Origin: CADEDH01 sp965263455
GTDB taxonomy: Bacteria > Actinomycetota > Acidimicrobiia > Acidimicrobiales > SZUA-35
Direction of reading: 5' to 3'
NCBI GenBank assembly: GCA_965263455.1
Contig: CBDHHN010000004.1
Span: forward strand, 1,736,001 to 1,800,000
Length of the DNA stretch: 64,000 nt
Position numbers and translations under genes: made by a program. Each line of letters starts with the position of its first letter. Position 1 is the first letter of the stretch. Under the pieces are notes generated by a model. It ran no database searches, was not told the DNA's origin, and saw only the letters and a list, made by a program, of their open reading frames with translations. Shown one piece after another: positions 9,402 through 17,653 of this stretch.

Positions 9402-10400
9402 ATGGCTCTGCCCCCGGCGTCAAAGCCCGCCGCGTCCGAGCGGCCGACACCGACCGTCCAACCCGACGACCTCGTGCCCGGCGCCCGCCTCAGAGGCGCG
9501 GTGCTTACCGGGCTCGACCTGAACGGGGTCGACCTGTCGGGCGCCGACCTGGGCCAGGCCGACCTGCGAGGGGTCCGGGCCACCGGCGTCATCCTCGACG
9601 GGGCGAGTCTCCACGGGGCCAACCTCGACGGCGCCCACCTGCTCCACGCCCAAGCCAGCTCGGTCGACCTGTCGGAGGCGTCGGCCGTGGGGGCCAACCT
9701 CGGCGGTTCGGCCCTCGACGGCGCCGTGCTGTTCGGGACCGACCTGACCAACGCCTCACTGACCCAGGCCTCGTTGCGGGACACCGACCTCCGCACCGCC
9801 CGCCTGCCGGGGGCCCGGCTCATGACCTGCGACCTCACCTCGGCCGACGCCACCAACGCCGACCTGACCGACGCCGACCTGACCGGGGCCAACGTGGCCG
9901 ACGCCACCCTTCTCGACGCCGATCTCGACGGGGCTCGCCTCAAGCGGGTGACGGGCTACGCGTCGGCCAACTGGATCGGGACCCAGACCACCAACACCGA
10001 TTTCACCGGGGCCTTTCTGGCCCGCCGGTTCATCATCGACCAGAACTACCTCCACGAGTTCCGGACCCAGAGCCCGACCCACGAGTGGATGTACCGGGTG
10101 TGGTGGCTGACCTCGGACTGCGGGCGGAGCTTCCTCCGTTGGGGCCTGTGCACCCTGCTGTTCGCCCTGTTCTTCGCCGGGGTCTACGAACTGGTCGACG
10201 TGGACTTCGGCGACGACCGCACCCCGTTGTCGTCGATCTACTTCTCGATCGTGACCCTGACCACCCTCGGCTACGGCGACATCCTGCCCCAGTCGCTGGC
10301 AGCCCAGGCCGTGGTCATCGTCCAGGTGTTGATCGGCTACGGGATGCTCGGCGGCCTGCTCAGCATGTTCTCGACCAAGATGTCCCGACGAGGGGAGTGA
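9402..10400 (+). CDS. pentapeptide-repeat/K+ channel fusion protein
   Basis: 332 residues. Residues ~20-205 are about 35 pentapeptide units of A(D/N)LxG type (GVDLSGADLGQADLRG and similar), which fold as a right-handed quadrilateral beta-helix. The C-terminal third has a membrane helix (GLCTLLFALFFAGVYEL), a pore loop with the K+ selectivity filter TLGYGD at 288-293, and a second helix ending SMFSTKMSRRGE: a two-helix KcsA-like pore that would work as a tetramer. No RCK or cyclic-nucleotide domain is present. I prefer this ATG to one at 9258 because the extra 48 residues are not repeat-like and would overlap the divergent gene's start. The HDOD gene follows after 6 nt. Confidence 0.88.
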   Translation: MALPPASKPAASERPTPTVQPDDLVPGARLRGAVLTGLDLNGVDLSGADLGQADLRGVRATGVILDGASLHGANLDGAHLLHAQASSVDLSEASAVGANLGGSALDGAVLFGTDLTNASLTQASLRDTDLRTARLPGARLMTCDLTSADATNADLTDADLTGANVADATLLDADLDGARLKRVTGYASANWIGTQTTNTDFTGAFLARRFIIDQNYLHEFRTQSPTHEWMYRVWWLTSDCGRSFLRWGLCTLLFALFFAGVYELVDVDFGDDRTPLSSIYFSIVTLTTLGYGDILPQSLAAQAVVIVQVLIGYGMLGGLLSMFSTKMSRRGE

Positions 10401-10406
10401 CGTTCG

Positions 10407-11249
10407 ATGAAGCTCTTCAACCGCAAGCCCCGCGACCGGGTGGCGGCCGTGGCCGACGTCCTCGACGGCGTGGAACTGCCCACCTTCCCCGGGGTGGTGA
10501 CCGAGGCCCTGGCCCGACTCGGTGATCCCGATTCATCGCTGACCGAGATCGCCGACGTGATCGCCCTCGACCCCGGGACCTCGGCCCGGCTCCTGCAGTT
10601 GGCCAACTCGGCCGCCGTCGGGCTCCGCAATCCGGTCAACGATCTGCGTCAGGTGGTGGCCCTCCTCGGTCGCAACCAGATCGAGTCGATCCTGATCAGC
10701 GCCGCCGTCCGCAACGCCCTGCCCGAGGTCCGCTCGCCCGTGTTCGACAGCCGCCGGTTCTGGCAGGCGGCGGCCCAGCGAGCGGTCGTGGCCACCGCCA
10801 TCAGCGCCGAACTCGACCCGGCCCGCCGCTCCGAGGCCTTCACCGCCGCCCTCCTCCAGGACATGGCCCTCCCCGTCCTGGTCGACAACGTCGAGGGGTA
10901 CGACCGGCTCCTCACCCGCTGGTACGAAGGGGAGGTGACCGACCTGGCCCGAGCCGAGCACGACACGTTCGGTTGGAGCCACGCCGCCATGGCCGGCGTG
11001 ATGGCCCACCAGTGGAACTTCCCCGATCCCCTGCTCGATTCGCTGACCGAGCACCACGATGGTCTCCACACCGACACCGTGCTGTGGGTCCGGTTGGTGG
11101 CCGACTGGCACGAGGTCGACACCGACGGCTCCCGGGATCACCTGATCGAGGCCGCCGCCACCGTTCCCCAACTGTCGGGGCTCGACACCGGCGCCCTCAT
11201 CGACGGAGCCCTGGAGGACGTCGACGAGGTGTCCCGTCTGTTCCGCTGA
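10407..11249 (+). CDS. HDOD domain-containing signalling protein
   Basis: 280 residues, nearly all one HDOD domain (a relative of HD phosphohydrolases that lacks catalytic metal ligands): LPTFPGVVTEALARLGDPDSSLTEIADVIALDPGTSARLLQLANSA, written here only as its start and shape, is the typical N-terminal helical bundle, followed by LRQVVALLGRNQIESI and the later DMALPVLVD region. Such proteins act as regulators or scaffolds in stress, motility and second-messenger pathways. It starts 6 nt after the channel gene, so the two are co-transcribed; a functional link is inferred from this alone. Confidence 0.88.
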   Translation: MKLFNRKPRDRVAAVADVLDGVELPTFPGVVTEALARLGDPDSSLTEIADVIALDPGTSARLLQLANSAAVGLRNPVNDLRQVVALLGRNQIESILISAAVRNALPEVRSPVFDSRRFWQAAAQRAVVATAISAELDPARRSEAFTAALLQDMALPVLVDNVEGYDRLLTRWYEGEVTDLARAEHDTFGWSHAAMAGVMAHQWNFPDPLLDSLTEHHDGLHTDTVLWVRLVADWHEVDTDGSRDHLIEAAATVPQLSGLDTGALIDGALEDVDEVSRLFR

Positions 11250-11272
11250 GACGAGGCCCCCGGTCCGACTGG

Positions 11273-11278
11273 TAGCGT
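11273..11278 (+). promoter_or_regulatory. -10 element TAGCGT, leaderless start at 11286
   Basis: TAGCGT stands 7 nt before the GTG of the phosphatase gene, in the 36-bp gap after the HDOD gene. Confidence 0.6.
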
Positions 11279-11285
11279 CGCCCGG

Positions 11286-11813
11286 GTGAGCGGCTGGCCA
11301 CGAGGACGTTCCGCCGACGGCGGGATCGACGAGATCCCCCTGCCTCGGGTCGGGGGTCGACTGTGGCTGTGCGGCAAGCACCTGATCGGGCCCGACCCGG
11401 AGGCCGCCCTGGCCCGGGTCGACGCCACCACCGTGCTGTGCCTGAACGAGCGCCACGAACTCGAGGACCGGTATCCCGACTACGTCGCCTGGCTCCGGGC
11501 CGAGGAGGGGCGGCGGGCCCACTGGTTCCCCACACCCGATCTCGGGGTGCGGCCCGAGGCCGAATTCCGGCCTCTGGTGGACCGCGTCGTGTCCGGACTC
11601 ACCGCCGGTGATCGGCTCATCGCCCACTGCGGGGCCGGTATCGGGCGGGCCGGCACCTTGGCCGCCGCCGTCCTGTTGTCGCTCGGCCACGACCGCGCCC
11701 GGGCGCTGGAGGTGGTGGCGGCCAGCCGCCCCCTGGCCGGCCCCGAGGCCGGCGCCCAACACGAACTGATTGCCGTCCTGGCTCAAACCGACTCCGGTAC
11801 CGCCCCGGACTGA
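11286..11813 (+). CDS. dual-specificity-like protein phosphatase
   Basis: 175 residues. HCGAGIGRAG carries the CX5R phosphatase loop (Cys115, Arg121), preceded by the usual strand (DRLIAHC) and followed by a helix (TLAAAVLLSLG). An upstream Asp in TPDLGVRP is a candidate general acid. This is the small tyrosine/dual-specificity phosphatase fold; substrates could be phosphoproteins or phospho-sugars or -lipids. The final residue of the loop is Ala-Gly rather than the more common Ser/Thr-Gly, a tolerated variation. It has its own promoter-like hexamer behind the HDOD gene. Confidence 0.85.
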   Translation: MSGWPRGRSADGGIDEIPLPRVGGRLWLCGKHLIGPDPEAALARVDATTVLCLNERHELEDRYPDYVAWLRAEEGRRAHWFPTPDLGVRPEAEFRPLVDRVVSGLTAGDRLIAHCGAGIGRAGTLAAAVLLSLGHDRARALEVVAASRPLAGPEAGAQHELIAVLAQTDSGTAPD

Positions 11814-11848
11814 GACCCCCGCCACTGGCCCCGGCTCCCCGGTTCGGC

Positions 11849-11854
11849 TACAAC
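11849..11854 (+). promoter_or_regulatory. weak -10-like element TACAAC before 11861
   Basis: TACAAC lies 6 nt before the GTG start. It lacks the final T of the common motif, so it is a weaker case. Confidence 0.4.
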
Positions 11855-11860
11855 GAAGGG

Positions 11861-13363
11861 GTGGCCGCCCCGCCCACGTCGGACCCGCTCCTGGGGGCCG
11901 TGACCGTCCGGGAACCGGCGCGCCGACCGGCCGAACTGCTGTCGGCCCCCCGCAGTGGCTACGAGGCCCTGGCCCAGCTGCTCGGCTGGGGCACCCTGGT
12001 GAACATCCTGTTCGTCGAGGCCGAGCGGTCGATCTGGCTGGTGCCCATCGTGCTGGGGGCCGCCCTGGTCGTCCTGCGCCCGTCCGCCGTGCTCGGTGTG
12101 AGCGGCATCCTGCTCGGCATGGCGGGCCGGACCCTGGCCGAGTTCGACCCGCCGCCCGACCTGTGGGTGTTCCTCGCCGTCCTGGCCCTGGCCTGGATCT
12201 TCGTGGTCCCCCGGGCCGCCATGCGCCACGGTGGTTGGCCCCGTATGAGCGAGGTCGGGCCCGGTCTCGCCTCGTCCTTCCGGGGCGCCTTCGTGGTCGG
12301 CTGGGCCCTGGTGCTCCTCCACCAACTGAACGACTCGTTCCTCGACGTGGCCGTGAGCTGCTCGGTGCACGTGTACGAGCGGAGTCGCGACCTGCTCGTC
12401 TTCCTGCCCGACCTCGGCCCTCGGCCGTCGGAGCGGCTCCCGGTGGCGGTCCTGGTGGTCGAGACCGTGATCGTGCTCGGCCTCGCCGTGCCGTGGCTGC
12501 GACGGCTCCCGGTGGCGGTGGCCCTCCTCTTCCTCACCGTGGTGGGCGCGGCCGATCCCACGTTGGCCGCCCTGGCCCTCCCCTTCCTGGTGCTGTTCGT
12601 GCCGGTGGACGTGGTCGACACCGCCCTCGACCGGTTGTCGTCCCTCGACCACCGGCGCCCCATCATCGCCGACGCCCTGGCCCTGGCCGTTGCCGGGGTG
12701 GTGGTGTTGGCCCTGATCCGGACGGGGGCGGCGGTGCTGGCCGACAGCGACTTCCTGGTGGCCGGCGACCTGGGGGTGGGCCCGCCCCTGGCCCGGCTGC
12801 TGATGGTGGTGACCGGCCTGGGTCTGTTCGTGCTCTACGGGGTCGGCACCTTCGGGCCCCCTCCGCTGACCGAGTCCGAGGAACCGATGGAGTGGTTCGG
12901 CCCCGCCTCGGCCTTGCTGACCCTGATCGTGCTCGGCCTTGGGCTCGCCCCCTACCTGGGCCTGGGCACGGCCCACGCCCTGGCCGACGGATCGAACCTC
13001 AGGACCGAGGGCGAGCGCTGGAACCACCTCTTCCTGCCCGACGAGATGACCGTGGTCGACACCCAGACCCCGGTCATTCGGGTCTTCGACCGCGACCATC
13101 CCGCCTTCGCTGACCTTGGCCGCCATCTCGACCAGCCCGTGTCGCGGGTGCTGGTGACCGAGCACGAGGCCCGACGCCGGGTGGCCGACGCCTGCGCCGA
13201 CGGGCCGCTCCCGCCCCTGACCCTGGCCCGGGATGACGTGGTGTCGCTCGTGCGCGACCCCTGCGCCGACCCGAGTCTGGCCTCATCCGAGGGTTTCCTC
13301 CTGGACTGGTTCGTGGCCCATCGGCCGGTGGCCGACGGCGGGCGCTGTCTGCTCCCGACCTGA
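11861..13363 (+). CDS. polytopic membrane protein with soluble C-terminus, unknown function
   Basis: 500 residues. About ten hydrophobic segments occupy residues 30-370 (for example IWLVPIVLGAALVVL, LWVFLAVLALAWIFVV, VAVALLFLTVVGAA, LLTLIVLGLGLAPYLGLG), then a ~130-residue soluble part (from GERWNHLFLPDEM) on one face of the membrane, rich in Asp/Arg and containing three cysteines. The layout (about ten helices plus a soluble tail) is reminiscent of HTTM/carboxylase-like membrane proteins, but I see no conserved motif that proves it. The ALDH gene follows with its own promoter-like site. Confidence 0.75.
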   Translation: MAAPPTSDPLLGAVTVREPARRPAELLSAPRSGYEALAQLLGWGTLVNILFVEAERSIWLVPIVLGAALVVLRPSAVLGVSGILLGMAGRTLAEFDPPPDLWVFLAVLALAWIFVVPRAAMRHGGWPRMSEVGPGLASSFRGAFVVGWALVLLHQLNDSFLDVAVSCSVHVYERSRDLLVFLPDLGPRPSERLPVAVLVVETVIVLGLAVPWLRRLPVAVALLFLTVVGAADPTLAALALPFLVLFVPVDVVDTALDRLSSLDHRRPIIADALALAVAGVVVLALIRTGAAVLADSDFLVAGDLGVGPPLARLLMVVTGLGLFVLYGVGTFGPPPLTESEEPMEWFGPASALLTLIVLGLGLAPYLGLGTAHALADGSNLRTEGERWNHLFLPDEMTVVDTQTPVIRVFDRDHPAFADLGRHLDQPVSRVLVTEHEARRRVADACADGPLPPLTLARDDVVSLVRDPCADPSLASSEGFLLDWFVAHRPVADGGRCLLPT

Positions 13364-13392
13364 CCAATGGGCGTCGGGCCCGAACCCACCAC

Positions 13393-13398
13393 TACGGT
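13393..13398 (+). promoter_or_regulatory. -10 element TACGGT, leaderless start at 13406
   Basis: TACGGT is 7 nt before the ATG of the aldehyde dehydrogenase gene. This position also argues against an in-frame start at 13367, which would place the hexamer inside the gene. Confidence 0.6.
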
Positions 13399-13405
13399 GA
13401 CCGCC

Positions 13406-14836
13406 ATGTTCATCAACGGAGCCTGGGTCGACGCCGCCTCGGGGGCGTCGTTCGCCGTCACCAACCCCGCCACCGGGACCGAGATCGGATCGATGCCCGA
13501 CGGCGGGGCGGCCGACGCCACCGCCGCCATCGATGCCGCCGACGCCGCCTTCGACGCCTGGTCCCGCACCACCCCCTACGAGCGGGCCGACCTGCTGATG
13601 ACGGCGTGGCGGCTGATGAACGACCGGGCCGACGACCTGGCCCGGCTGATGACGACCGAGCAGGGCAAGCCGCTGCGGGCCTCGACCTTCGAGGTGGGCT
13701 ACGCCGCCGACTTCATCCGGTGGTTCGCCGAGGAGGCCCGCCGCCTCACCGGTGAGTGGCTGCCCTCCGGTCGGGCCGACCAGCGCTTCCTGACCGTGCG
13801 CCAGGCGGTCGGGGTGGTGGCCATGGTGACCCCGTGGAACTACCCGATCTCGATGCTGACCCGGAAGATGGCCCCCGCCCTGGCCGCCGGGTGCACGCTG
13901 GTGCTCAAGCCGGCCGAGGCCACGCCCCTGTGCGCCAAGGCCACCATGGAGATCTTCGACGAGGCCGGCTTCCCGCCCGGCGTGATCAACCTGGTCACGG
14001 CCCAGGATCCGGTGCCGATCGGCGACGTGTTCACCTCCGACCCCCGGGTCGCCAAGTTGACCTTCACCGGCTCCACCGCCGTCGGTCGGCTGCTTGCGGC
14101 CAAGGCCGGGGCCTCCCTCCAGCGGATCTCGGTCGAGCTGGGGGGCCACGCCCCCTTCATCGTCTACCCCGACGCCGACGCCACCAACGCGGCCAAGGGG
14201 GCGGCCGCCCTCAAGTTCCTCAACGCCGGGCAGGCCTGCATCAGCCCCAACCGGCTCTACGTGCATCGCAGCCGGGCCGACGAGTTCGTCGACACCCTCA
14301 CCAAGCGGGTCTCGTCCCTGGTCACCGGTGACGGCATGGAGTCCGGCGTGGGCGTCGGGCCGCTGGTCGACGACGCCGCCGTGGCCAAGGTGGCCAACCA
14401 GGTCGACGACGCCCGGGCCAAGGGGGCCGGGGTGCCGGTCGGCGGGCATCGCCTGACCGACGACGGCCTCGATCGTGGTCACTTCTACGCCCCGACCGTG
14501 CTGACCGACGTGACCGACGAGATGGTCGTGTACCGGGAGGAGACGTTCGGCCCGGTGGCTCCCGTCATCGTCTACGACGAGGTCGACGAGGTGGTGGCCA
14601 TGGCCAACGACACCCACTACGGCCTCGCCGCCTACGTCTACACCGAGAACCTCCGCACGGCCCTGACCGCCTTCGAGCGGCTCCGGTTCGGCATCATCGG
14701 CATCAACGACGTGAACCCGACCTCGGCCTCGGTCCCCTTCGGGGGCATGAAGGACTCCGGTCTGGGCCGCGAGGGCGGCCACGAGGGCCTCGACGAGTAC
14801 CTGGAGATCAAGACCGCCGGAATCTCGCTGCGCTGA
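13406..14836 (+). CDS. NAD(P)-dependent aldehyde dehydrogenase, succinate-semialdehyde (GabD) type
   Basis: 476 residues, full length for the family. N-terminal FINGAWV, the nucleotide-binding TPWNYPI and KPAEATPL stretches, FTGSTAVGRLL, catalytic base Glu244 in ELGGHAP and nucleophile Cys278 in GQACISPNR are all present, as is the C-terminal PFGGMKDSGLGREGG typical of GabD-like enzymes. It should oxidise a short semialdehyde to the acid in the cytosol. The exact substrate is uncertain: no GABA aminotransferase is nearby. It converges with the F420-type PPOX gene. Confidence 0.9.
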   Translation: MFINGAWVDAASGASFAVTNPATGTEIGSMPDGGAADATAAIDAADAAFDAWSRTTPYERADLLMTAWRLMNDRADDLARLMTTEQGKPLRASTFEVGYAADFIRWFAEEARRLTGEWLPSGRADQRFLTVRQAVGVVAMVTPWNYPISMLTRKMAPALAAGCTLVLKPAEATPLCAKATMEIFDEAGFPPGVINLVTAQDPVPIGDVFTSDPRVAKLTFTGSTAVGRLLAAKAGASLQRISVELGGHAPFIVYPDADATNAAKGAAALKFLNAGQACISPNRLYVHRSRADEFVDTLTKRVSSLVTGDGMESGVGVGPLVDDAAVAKVANQVDDARAKGAGVPVGGHRLTDDGLDRGHFYAPTVLTDVTDEMVVYREETFGPVAPVIVYDEVDEVVAMANDTHYGLAAYVYTENLRTALTAFERLRFGIIGINDVNPTSASVPFGGMKDSGLGREGGHEGLDEYLEIKTAGISLR

Positions 14837-14875
14837 CCGGCCGTCGGGCCGGGCCCGCTCGGCCCGCCTGCCGGC

Positions 14876-15283
14876 TCAGCCCATCACGTCGGGTCCGGCC
14901 GACAGGATCTCGAAGGTGACGATGCAGCGCTGGTCGTCGACCATGGCCCGGCGGTAGTCGTCCCAGTCGGGGTGCTCGCCCCGTAGCGTCCGGTAGTACT
15001 CGACAAGCGTCTCCATGGCATCGGGCAACGACGTGACGGTGGCTCGGCAGTTGAGCTGGACCCACCGGCCCAGCCACTTGTCGGGGAAGACGCAGAGCGA
15101 GGTGTCGGGGTGGCGCCGGAGGTGACCGACCTTGTACGCCGTCTCCCGGGTGCTCATGATCAGGCGTTCGTCGACCACGGCCACCGTGACCGGGGCCAGA
15201 GCCGGGGCCCCGTTGGCCCGGGTGGTGAGGATCACGGCCCGGCTGTTGTTGCGGACGTAGTCGAGTCCGTCGGCGATCTCCAT
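14876..15283 (-). CDS. PPOX-class F420-dependent oxidoreductase
   Basis: 135 residues, a single split-barrel of the pyridoxamine-phosphate-oxidase superfamily, Rv1155-like branch (TIGR03618 style): RAVILTTRANGAPALAPV, then STRETAYKVGHLRRHPDTSLCVF and the C-terminal HPDWDDYRRAMVDDQRCIVTFEI. Such small dimeric proteins use F420H2 (or bind flavin/haem) to reduce diverse substrates. The substrate is unknown. The start was chosen at the ATG behind the -10 element; the longer frame runs into the opposite gene's leader. Confidence 0.9.
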   Translation of the reverse strand: MEIADGLDYVRNNSRAVILTTRANGAPALAPVTVAVVDERLIMSTRETAYKVGHLRRHPDTSLCVFPDKWLGRWVQLNCRATVTSLPDAMETLVEYYRTLRGEHPDWDDYRRAMVDDQRCIVTFEILSAGPDVMG

Positions 15284-15291
15284 GGGCCGAG

Positions 15292-15297
15292 ACGCTA
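15292..15297 (-). promoter_or_regulatory. -10 element TAGCGT, leaderless start at 15283
   Basis: On the minus strand TAGCGT lies 8 nt before the ATG of the PPOX gene. Confidence 0.55.
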
Positions 15298-15373
15298 GCC
15301 GGTGCCGGCCGGCCGTTTCCCGCCACCGCCGCAGGGTCTGCCTCGATGAACTCGAGATCATCCGGAATAGCGG

Positions 15374-15379
15374 TACGAT
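15374..15379 (+). promoter_or_regulatory. -10 element TACGAT for the VOC gene at 15429
   Basis: TACGAT lies in a locally A/T-richer stretch, leaving a leader of about 45 nt that carries a GAGGAG ribosome site. This is a conventional, leadered arrangement. Confidence 0.45.
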
Positions 15380-15428
15380 GCGTCCTGTTAATGGGGGCAA
15401 CGTCAGAACAACCACCCGAGGAGACGAC

Positions 15429-15836
15429 GTGTTGACCCGACTCAAGAGCCAGACCAACCCCCGGAGCGCCGCCGAGGGCGACACCGACCCCCGACCCCGT
15501 TTCGCCATCGGCCACATCGGCCTCCCCGCCGCCGACGTCGGCCGACTGGCCTCGTTCTACGAGGACATCGGCATGCGCAAGGTGGCCCGCCTCCCGGGCG
15601 TCGCCATCATCGAGCTGCGGGGCGGCACCCACATCGCCATCAGCCGAGGCGCACCTGGCACCACCACCCTCGACCTCATGGTCGACGACCTGGACGAGAC
15701 CCGTGAGGTGCTCGCCGCCGCCGGAGCAGAACCCGGCGACATCCGACGCCAGGGACCGCATCGCGTGTTCACCGCCCTCGACCCCGAAGGCAACACGCTG
15801 GTGGTCAACTCCAGCCACGTCGCCGGGGCGGTCTGA
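15429..15836 (+). CDS. VOC (glyoxalase/bleomycin resistance) family protein
   Basis: 135 residues from a GTG with a strong GAGGAG site 5 nt upstream. After a ~20-residue basic tail come two beta-alpha-beta-beta-beta modules: RFAIGHIGLPAADVGRLASFYEDIGMRKV and TTLDLMVDDLDETREVLAAAG, in outline, ending RVFTALDPEGNTLVVN. Metal-ligand positions are partly kept (His in GHIG, Glu in DPEGN). VOC proteins include glyoxalases, dioxygenases and resistance proteins; no specific role can be given. It is not co-directional with a clear partner except the SDR gene 75 bp downstream. Confidence 0.85.
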   Translation: MLTRLKSQTNPRSAAEGDTDPRPRFAIGHIGLPAADVGRLASFYEDIGMRKVARLPGVAIIELRGGTHIAISRGAPGTTTLDLMVDDLDETREVLAAAGAEPGDIRRQGPHRVFTALDPEGNTLVVNSSHVAGAV

Positions 15837-15911
15837 GAGCGGCCGCGGGTCCCGCCGGCCTCCGGCCGACCCCGGTTCGCACCCCGCCCCCGCCCGTGCC
15901 ACCATGCGCCG

Positions 15912-16796
15912 ATGGAGAGCTTCAGCGGCAGGACGGCAGTGGTCACGGGCGGGGGCGACGGCATGGGCCGATCGCTGGTCCGCCAGCTGGCGGCGGAGGG
16001 CTGCCACGTGGCCCTGTGCGACGTCTTCGCCGACACCGCAGCCGAAACCAAGGCCCTGGCCGAGGCCGACGCCCCGACCGGGACCCGCATCACCACCCAT
16101 CTGTGTGATGTGGGCGACGAGGCCCAGATCCTGGCCTTCCGGGACGAGGTGGTGGCCGCCCACCCCGACGGCATCCACCTGCTGTTCAACAACGCCGGCA
16201 TCGGTGGTGGCGGCTCCCTGGTCGGCCAGGACCGGGCCCAGTGGGAGCGCTGCTTCGACGTCTGCTGGGGCGGCGTCTACCACACCACCCTGGCCTTCCT
16301 TCCCGAGCTGCTGAAGGCTGACGAGGCCCATCTGGTCAACACCAGCAGCGTCAACGGCTTCTGGGCCACCATCGGCCCCGACCGGCCCCACTCGGCCTAC
16401 AGCGCAGCCAAGTTCGCGGTGAAGGGGTTCACCGAAGCCCTGATCACCGACTTCGCCCAGAACGCCCCCCACATCTCGGTGTCGGTGGTCATGCCCGGCC
16501 ACATCGGGACCGGGATCGCCGGCAACTCGTTCAAGGTCCACGCCGGTGAGGAGGTGGCCGCACTCCCCGAGGTGACCGAGGCCGCCAACGCCTTCCGCAA
16601 CAACGCCCCGACCACGGCCGACCAGGCCGCCACCGTCATCCTCGACGGTGTACGGGCCAAGCGGTGGAGGATCCTGGTCGGCGAGGACGCCCACGTGCTC
16701 GACCAGGCGGTGCGGGACGCTCCCGAGGAGGCCTACCGGCCCGACTTCACCGACCGCCTGGGCGGCCATCTCCAACTCGCCCGCAACGACGACTGA
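15912..16796 (+). CDS. short-chain dehydrogenase/reductase (SDR)
   Basis: 294 residues, classical Rossmann SDR. TGGGDGMGRSL is the TGxxxGxG cofactor motif near residue 12, NNAGIGGGG the NAG motif, NTSSVNG holds the catalytic Ser and YSAAKFAVKG the YxxxK pair. The C-terminal extension after the core (HVLDQAVRDAPEEAYRPDF) is often seen in actinobacterial SDRs acting on lipids or xenobiotics. Substrate unknown. It converges on the Anbu gene with a long hairpin between. Confidence 0.9.
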   Translation: MESFSGRTAVVTGGGDGMGRSLVRQLAAEGCHVALCDVFADTAAETKALAEADAPTGTRITTHLCDVGDEAQILAFRDEVVAAHPDGIHLLFNNAGIGGGGSLVGQDRAQWERCFDVCWGGVYHTTLAFLPELLKADEAHLVNTSSVNGFWATIGPDRPHSAYSAAKFAVKGFTEALITDFAQNAPHISVSVVMPGHIGTGIAGNSFKVHAGEEVAALPEVTEAANAFRNNAPTTADQAATVILDGVRAKRWRILVGEDAHVLDQAVRDAPEEAYRPDFTDRLGGHLQLARNDD

Positions 16797-16800
16797 ACCC

Positions 16801-16830
16801 GCCGGCCCGACCCGTCGGGGCCGGGCCGGC
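16801..16830. terminator. bidirectional hairpin between convergent genes
   Basis: A 9-bp perfect outer stem (GCCGGCCCG and its complement) with an additional inner CCC/GGG pairing fills the gap between the SDR and Anbu stops. There is no U-tract. Confidence 0.6.
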
Positions 16831-16836
16831 TCGGAG

Positions 16837-17583
16837 TCAATCCAGGTACCACTCCGGCACGGCCCGACCGGCCAGGCCGGAGAAGGTGCTGTGGAGGGAG
16901 TCGGACCACGCCCGATTGATGTCGACATAGGCCGGGGAGTCGGCGTCGAACCGCTGTGAGGCCGCGACCCGGAAGCCGTCCTTGCGGTACAGGGACACGT
17001 CGATGGGCATGCCCACGGTCACGTTGGACTTGAGGGTGGCGTCGAGCGAGACGATGGCCAACCGGGCCCCGTCGGCCAACGACAGCGACGGCCGGATCAG
17101 CCGATCGAGGATGGGCTTGCCGTACTTCGACTCACCGATCTGCAGGTAGGGGGTCTCGGGGGAGGCGGTGATCGTGTTGCCCTGGGGGTAGATCAGATGG
17201 ATCCCGGGTTTCTCGGTTCCGATCTGTCCGCCGAGGATCATGGTCCCCCGGCCCGTCATGCCGTCGCGGCCCATGCCCCGGGCGTGGTGGTCGAGAACAT
17301 CCTGCATGACCTGGCCCACCAGGTTGGCCGCCTCGAACAGGCGGCCCGGCGTCCACAGGTTGGGCCGGCCGTCGGTCGCCGCCACGTCGCGACGGAGGCG
17401 ACTGATGACCTCCTGGGTCGTGGCCAGATTCCCGGCCGTGAGGATGACGAAGAACCGGTCGGGTCCGAGGGCGAAGACGTGGGTCTTGCCGTAGGTGGTG
17501 ACATAGTCGCTCCCGGCGTTGCTGCGGGAGTCGGAGGCGAAGACGAGGCCCTCGTCGAGGGCCAGAGCAAGGCAGTAGGTCAT
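16837..17583 (-). CDS. Anbu, proteasome-type Ntn hydrolase
   Basis: 248 residues. The N-terminus MTYCLALALDEGLVFASDSR is the hallmark of Anbu (ancestral beta subunit, COG3484). Thr2 would be exposed as nucleophile; Asp18 and Lys33 occupy the catalytic positions of proteasome beta subunits. The rest follows the family (ILTAGNLATTQEVI, IGESKYGKPILDR, SLDATLKSNVTVGMPIDV). Anbu forms ring or lock-washer assemblies in the cytosol with poorly known function. Typical Anbu partner genes (transglutaminase-like, ATP-grasp and alpha-E proteins) are absent here. The ATG was chosen because it puts Thr at position 2; longer frames cannot be right. Confidence 0.93.
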   Translation of the reverse strand: MTYCLALALDEGLVFASDSRSNAGSDYVTTYGKTHVFALGPDRFFVILTAGNLATTQEVISRLRRDVAATDGRPNLWTPGRLFEAANLVGQVMQDVLDHHARGMGRDGMTGRGTMILGGQIGTEKPGIHLIYPQGNTITASPETPYLQIGESKYGKPILDRLIRPSLSLADGARLAIVSLDATLKSNVTVGMPIDVSLYRKDGFRVAASQRFDADSPAYVDINRAWSDSLHSTFSGLAGRAVPEWYLD

Positions 17584-17653
17584 GGCGCCCCCAATACAAC
17601 CACAACGTCCACCCATGGTTCCGGGCCGGGCCACCGGGTGGGGCCCGGTGGCC

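Noticed and set aside
14845..14866. Weak inverted repeat CGGGCC/GGCCCG between convergent ALDH and PPOX genes
   Set aside because: Only 6 bp with a 10-nt loop in very G+C-rich DNA; not distinguishable from chance.
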